Below, one piece after another: positions 59,009 through 64,000 of a stretch of DNA of 64,000 nucleotides (the first letter of the stretch is position 1; the number at the start of each line of letters is the position of its first letter). The stretch comes from Malachius bipustulatus (taxonomy: Eukaryota; Arthropoda; Insecta; Coleoptera; Melyridae). Below the pieces are notes generated by a model. It made no database searches and was not told where the DNA came from. It saw only the letters and a program-made list of their open reading frames with translations. Made by a program: the position numbers and the translations under genes. The stretch covers positions 24,465,162 through 24,529,161 of the forward strand of contig OU342637.1 in the NCBI GenBank assembly GCA_910589415.1, given 5' to 3'.

Positions 59009-59379
59009 GTAAGTGAAACATTTTATCTCTGTAATTGTAATAAATAGTTATTCTATTAGAATTACACCATATAAAAACAAATAATAAAGTCGTGTTATTA
59101 TAATTTTTATGCATTCATTTTCTTATTCTTTAAAAATAACCATGTTCTTCCCATATATGTATTACTCCTATATCGCCAGCCTCCTATCCTAGCCTGTAAG
59201 TGGAAAGTGTGCCGAGAGACAGAGATGCTAGATATGAACTGCGCATGTGCGAATATTATTTACATAATGTGATAATAGTATAGCTGATGCCAGATCTAAC
59301 GAAAATTCTGAGATCTTATGATTTTGAATGAAATTCTCAATTTTGTAGATTCAATTAAGCAGATTCAATTAAACACAAT

Positions 59380-59785
59380 TATAGTAGGATTAACTTTAAA
59401 AAGTCAGATGTGACGTCTTACTAACCGTCCGAATTAATATTTTTAATTTCACCAGAAAATGTCAAACAGTTAATTGTCAAGTTGTGAAGGAGCGTAATTA
59501 TTGAAGGAATCATTCAAAAAATGAATTGAACCGCTTACGTCAGTTTGAGAGCCACTGACAACTACATAAAATTTATTCACGTAATGACACTCTATCCTTT
59601 GTGCTGTTCATTTAATTCTCATTCAAAACCAATGTTGACGTATACTTATTTATGCGGGATGGAGTGTTTAGAAAAACTGGACGGTTAATATAAAAACACG
59701 TACATGAAACAAAATAAATCGAACTATCAAAAGGATGTGTATTCTTAATCGATACGTATGACTTTTTAGACTTTATTGGACTATA
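59380..59785 (-). repeat. Repeat A, inverted copy of 39021-39427
   Basis: The reverse complement matches 39021-39427, with shared sharp ends (TATAGTAGGATTAAC here; GGACTATA at the other end). See the 39-kb copy. Confidence 0.85.
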
Positions 59786-60491
59786 TGCAAATAATTCACT
59801 ACCTACACAAAAGTTTTATTTGCATTTTTGAAGCGTCAGACAAGTAATATTAGGTTAAATCTCAATTTAAATGTATTTTGAATCTAGTTTGAATTATTAT
59901 GTTTAAAAATAAAATTTAAGTTTGTTTTACTATCTTTCTCAATTTTTCACGCTATAGGAAAAAAGTCATGACTTAGATTGATAGATTCAGGAAATACATT
60001 AGTTAGTGGCCCATCAGCTTATAATGCTCATTTTCTTTCCTTGTGATATACCTAATATATTTTTGGAATTGGAAATTTTAAGACTTTGCATCCCTGGATA
60101 AAGGAAAAGGAAATGGATAAAAAAGAGACCAAGTATTAGGTAATTGATTTTATTTTTTGAACAATATTGAACACTGTTTCTCATAATCACTTATTTTAAT
60201 TGCAATAATATTAGTAAGTAAAATAAATTCACATTATTTAGAAATTTTAAATTCTAAAATACATTCTTGTATTCAAGCATTTACGTAACTTATTTTAATT
60301 AATAATAACAATATTAATTTATTTATAATCTACAGGTGAACCCTTCAAGGTTTACATATATTTTTTGTATGATACCTAGATTGGTGTCGGTACCTACCTA
60401 ATAATAACTGAGGGATATATAAACAGTCCCACTTTATGGAAAGTAGTGTTGTTAGATTATCCAACTTAACAACTCCGGCGTAATCATTCAG
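59786..60491. other. AT-rich non-coding stretch
   Basis: This follows the broken end of the P-like transposase gene. I see nothing that I can support here. Confidence 0.4.
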
Positions 60492-62822
60492 TTATTTCAA
60501 TAAATTTTCTAATAAAAGCAGTTTAATCATGTGGCATAGATCATAAAAAACATAACACGGCTCTTTTGTAACAGGGTTTGTAAAGCACGACTTGAAATTT
60601 GAATCATTGTAATTGAAATTGGCGTACATAAATAATATAAATAAGTGTGTACACATACTAATGTTTGTGGCCGCTCCATCAAAAGTTAATAAATAAACTT
60701 TGCAACCGCAGTCGTGCAGTTGTTGTAAAGCAGACACTAATAAATTTGAACGTTCTTCTTTGTTTAATGACTTGATGAGAAAATATCTAATTGGAATTTT
60801 CCAATTTTCATTTAAAGAAACTGCCATAAGAACGAGCGCATTTCTGGCTTATACAATGTTGTCTGAATCTTGATCTCCATTATTGTCGTTAGTACCCACA
60901 TCGACTTTTCCGCGGAATGTATCTTTGTCATAGATCACCTGTTCCCGAATAGACATTTCATCTTGAACCAAATTTACCATTACAGGTTTTCCTGTAAGGC
61001 GACCGCGCAAAGTAATTGCATCGAAAGCCTCTTTTGTAAACCCAGGTTCTCCATCAACAACTCTGTACCACTCTCTCAATGTTGAAATACCCGGTAGCAG
61101 ATTATCCCACTTATTCCTGACATATCGATACGCCTTTGGTGCATAAAAATGCAAGGTCAGGGCAAAACTCCTTAATTCCGGGGAATACTTTCCTCTACTT
61201 TTCAGTCTCCTTGTAAAAATTTCTCGCATTGTGTCCGTCATTCCACTCTACAACAAGAAATAAAAACATTAGTGTACGTTCCAAATGATTTTTGACTCCA
61301 AATGGTACCTATTAATGTTTCATAAACTACCGCGAAAGAACACGTTTTCAATTATTGTATTTTTTTCACTTTCAAATTTATACTGATGTTCAAATCAAAA
61401 ATTTTGTTCTAGACAAATTGTAGTGTTAGATTTTTCAATGTTTGATATTCACAAGGATTTACTGAAATTTTGAAGTTTCAAAAACGACTCTTTCGATTTC
61501 AAGGGGGGCAAAAAATTTAAATATGCAATTCTTGCATATTTCAATTTGAATTAGTTTACTTACAAAATCAATAAACTTTCTAATATTAAAATATCAGTAG
61601 GTATCAATTATTATTGTGCACTGCAACTAACAAACCCATGGGAGTACAAGTTGTGCAAATTTACAAATTTCAGGTAGGCAGAAATACGACCTCCGCCTAT
61701 TTTTTTTTTATAAGAATGCTTCAAGGAAATTCACCAAAATCGTATTTTCTGCATCTTCAGAAAATAGCTGGCAATAGACCTTCCAAGGAAGTCACACGTT
61801 TCTGGAGACGTCGTTTTGTGGTCTGTAAGGTCTTTATTTTTGCAGTTTTTCTTCGATCTTCTTCTTTCACAAACCTTATGATTCGTGACGCACTGCGAGG
61901 GCTTGCCACATCCGTTGTCTTTATTTCCGAAATGTATCGGGGATGAAAATATCGCCGTTTCGCCACAGAAGTTTCAAATACCGTACAGGCTGTAATTAAA
62001 ATTTACTCATAATTTTTAATTGAGCTCTTAATATAATGAATTTGTAGATTTCATTTCTATTCAATACTCAAATTTATTACCTTTTTCTGCTACTACTGTT
62101 GTATCCAATGTCCTTTTCGGAGTGCTGCAGCCGTCATGTGTCACAACAACTTTTTCAGCGGTTTCCGATAATTTCGCAGATATCAAGTCCAATGATTGCT
62201 CAATATGTGGAGGAGGAGTAGGGCCTTCTGTAATATGTAGTTTGAAGTCGCTTAATAAAAATTATAAAACATAGCGCTTACAGTCTATTTTTTATAACTT
62301 TATATTCACACTACGGTACATCTAAACAGTGTTAGTTATTTCAAAAGTGAACAAAAATTGTCGATAATTACTGCTATCGAAAAAAGGTTCTTACCATCAC
62401 TATTTTTTTGCTCTTGTTGCTGCAAAGCACCTTTTGGATTTTTAACATTGATGGATGGAACTGCTCCCAGTTTGAGATGTGTTAACACATAATCTGTGAT
62501 CTTATCATATTCTTCAAAATGAGATGAGCAAATTCGCATTCCTATGACACCATCATGTTTATCCTTTAGGTCACATGCAGCAAGCCATTGATCGTAGGTG
62601 TGTGGGTATGTCTCACGATCTGGAAACCTAAAAAAGTTTTCCTTATAATATTGCCATCAAGCGAACCTTCGCGAAATTGTTTAGTTGACGATTCAGACTA
62701 TTATTTCAAAATGATGTAGATACAAGATATAATATGATGAAAATGACTAGTGCTTACCTGTGCAATGAGATTTTTTTCACCTTGTCGGGGGAACATTTGC
62801 ATAAACAGCATTTAAAACCCAT
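60492..62822 (-). pseudogene. P-element/THAP9-type transposase gene, broken
   Basis: Exon 1 62822-62758 (MGFKCCLCKCSPDKVKKISL) and exon 2 62627-62395 (RFPDRETYPHTYDQWLAAC, ICSSHFEEYD, LKLGAVPSIN) make a complete THAP DNA-binding domain. Exon 3 62227-62081 and an exon from 61989 add a linker and a coiled-coil region (KRRLQKRVTSLEGLL), which then loses frame near 61760. The RNase H-like part starts near 61247 (SGMTDTMREIFTRR) with VNLVQDEMSIREQVIYDKD, then a TAA stop at 60849-60851 in an otherwise continuous block, then YLLTFDGAATN and YDLCHMIKLL. It ends at 60492, short of the family's C-terminus. Two catalytic aspartates are visible. The stop, the frameshift and the missing end make it a pseudogene. 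Confidence 0.85.
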
Positions 62823-63179
62823 TTTTTAGCTATTTTTCTTGACTTTACTTCAAAATATTTGAAGTAATAATTATTATTTACGTATCTGTATCACTGACAT
62901 ATCGAACAATAGGTGGAATCATAATATTGCACGTTCACGTTCATATGACTTGCACAATATGGAACCAGCGCGCGGCCCCAGTCAGCTGTAACCAATTATT
63001 TACTCTCGAGGCGTCCGGTGCGCCCCCTATGGTCGCGGCAGCAAACCACGATTACATAAGTAAAATCCAAGACTGTGCAACAGAGAGACGATCGTCTGCA
63101 CTCTACTGTCGGAGACAAGCCTCTCTCTCAAGCTGGCTATATAGGAGTAATAAATATATGGTTCTTCCTATAAAATACC
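62823..63179. other. Upstream of the P-like gene
   Basis: No gene. GCTGGCTATATAGGAGTAAT and onward (63132-63160) is an inverted match (27 of 29) to 59151-59179. The two could be remnants of the ends of the P-like element or of a smaller element. Confidence 0.5.
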
Positions 63180-64000
63180 TAAAGTCTATTTTTTATTTAG
63201 ATGGACTTGTCAAACAGCTGTCAAGTTGGTACCCTGTGCAATCTTTAAACAGTTATTTTCATACTGTCGGATGGTAGCCTGTTTTCTTGACCTTGGCAAA
63301 AAATTTACGTTGTGACTAAAGTAACGGCAACATTCCCCGATTCGGGTATAGGCTATGACGTCACCTGCAAATCATGTTTCCTTGTTGTAAGTTGCACTGT
63401 TATAAAACGAAAATTAAAAACTTCAAATTACTTTATTTTCTTTGAGAATAGTCCTTTTTTAATAGATATTTTTATTTTTTGAAGATAAATTTAACTGTTG
63501 CTTGGATTGACTATTATCTAATGACGTTTTGCGAAAACTAGGTCTGGTTCCTCAGTCGGTACTCTAGTCACAGAAAAACGCTAAGAAGCTTATTGAAAAG
63601 TTGAAGTTGTCAAATTGACAAACCAAATTATCAAAATCAAAATTATTAAAATGCTGAGGCAGGTAAATTTATTTCAAAAGAAAGAAAAGAATGAATCATC
63701 AAATGCTATAAACAATAATTATTGAAACATGTTTCTCCAGATTAAGCAAAAATACAGTTTAATCACATTCCTTGAAATATTCCTTGAGAAATTCTTTAAA
63801 AATGATTAATGAATGTAAGTACCTCTATTTGTCAATGATAGATCTTCTATTTTTAACATTTTTACCTATAACTAAGAAGGAATCGGTCTAATCCTACAAA
63901 CATAAGATTTATAAGAGTAAATAGCTAGGTACTTACACTTAAAAGTCTCTAAAATTTTCCAATTTACCTAAAAAAATTGCGTTTATAGTTTTTCAGATTT
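63180..64000 (-). repeat. Repeat B, inverted copy of 44525-45351, open at the window end
   Basis: The reverse complement matches 44525-45351. The match still continues at base 64000, so the repeat extends beyond the window. Confidence 0.85.

Overview
This window is nuclear DNA from an insect, most likely a beetle or a close relative (low-confidence guess). It is AT-rich, its genes carry short GT-AG introns, it has insect-type single-copy genes, and it holds many Tc1/mariner, P-like, Harbinger and non-LTR elements. There are no bacterial operons, CRISPR arrays, tRNAs or rRNAs that I can recognise.

Layout. 1-8620 (+): the last two coding exons of a UBTD1/2-type ubiquitin-like gene, separated by an 8.2-kb intron. 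That intron holds a diverged ~450-bp tandem repeat. The repeat was hit by a 5'-truncated non-LTR retrotransposon, which was itself hit by a 2.8-kb DD41D mariner element with ~700-bp inverted repeats. 11940-14085 (-): COX15 (heme A synthase), five exons. 15845-17273 (+): RpS16, five exons, with a foldback MITE in an intron. 17608-22951 (-): an MLCK/DAPK-type kinase with two alternative last exons. One carries a calmodulin-binding-like tail and the other a long serine-rich tail. 24556-28472: repeats, including an apparently intact DD82E (Sailor-type) transposon. 28808-30511 (+) and 30624-32672 (-): LAS1 and NOL9/Grc3, tail to tail with 112 bp between stop codons.

33.1-45.4 kb is mainly mobile DNA: a dead CR1/Jockey-type retrotransposon, a gutted Harbinger transposase, a GGACGTCC-rich foldback element, MITEs and a truncated DDE transposase. 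45.8-56.8 kb (-) holds three related C2H2 zinc-finger genes, with the intronless ZW10 gene between the first and second. 57.9-64.0 kb returns to repeats: another GGACGTCC-like element, an orphan THAP exon, a broken P-element/THAP9-type transposase gene, and two long repeats that are inverted copies of sequence at 39 kb and 44.5 kb.

How the genes relate. Most host genes here are unrelated housekeeping genes. The exception is LAS1-NOL9: their products form one endonuclease-kinase complex that processes ITS2 of pre-rRNA. The zinc-finger genes are a local duplication cluster. Exon joins were derived by reading splice sites and checking frame; no transcript data were available.
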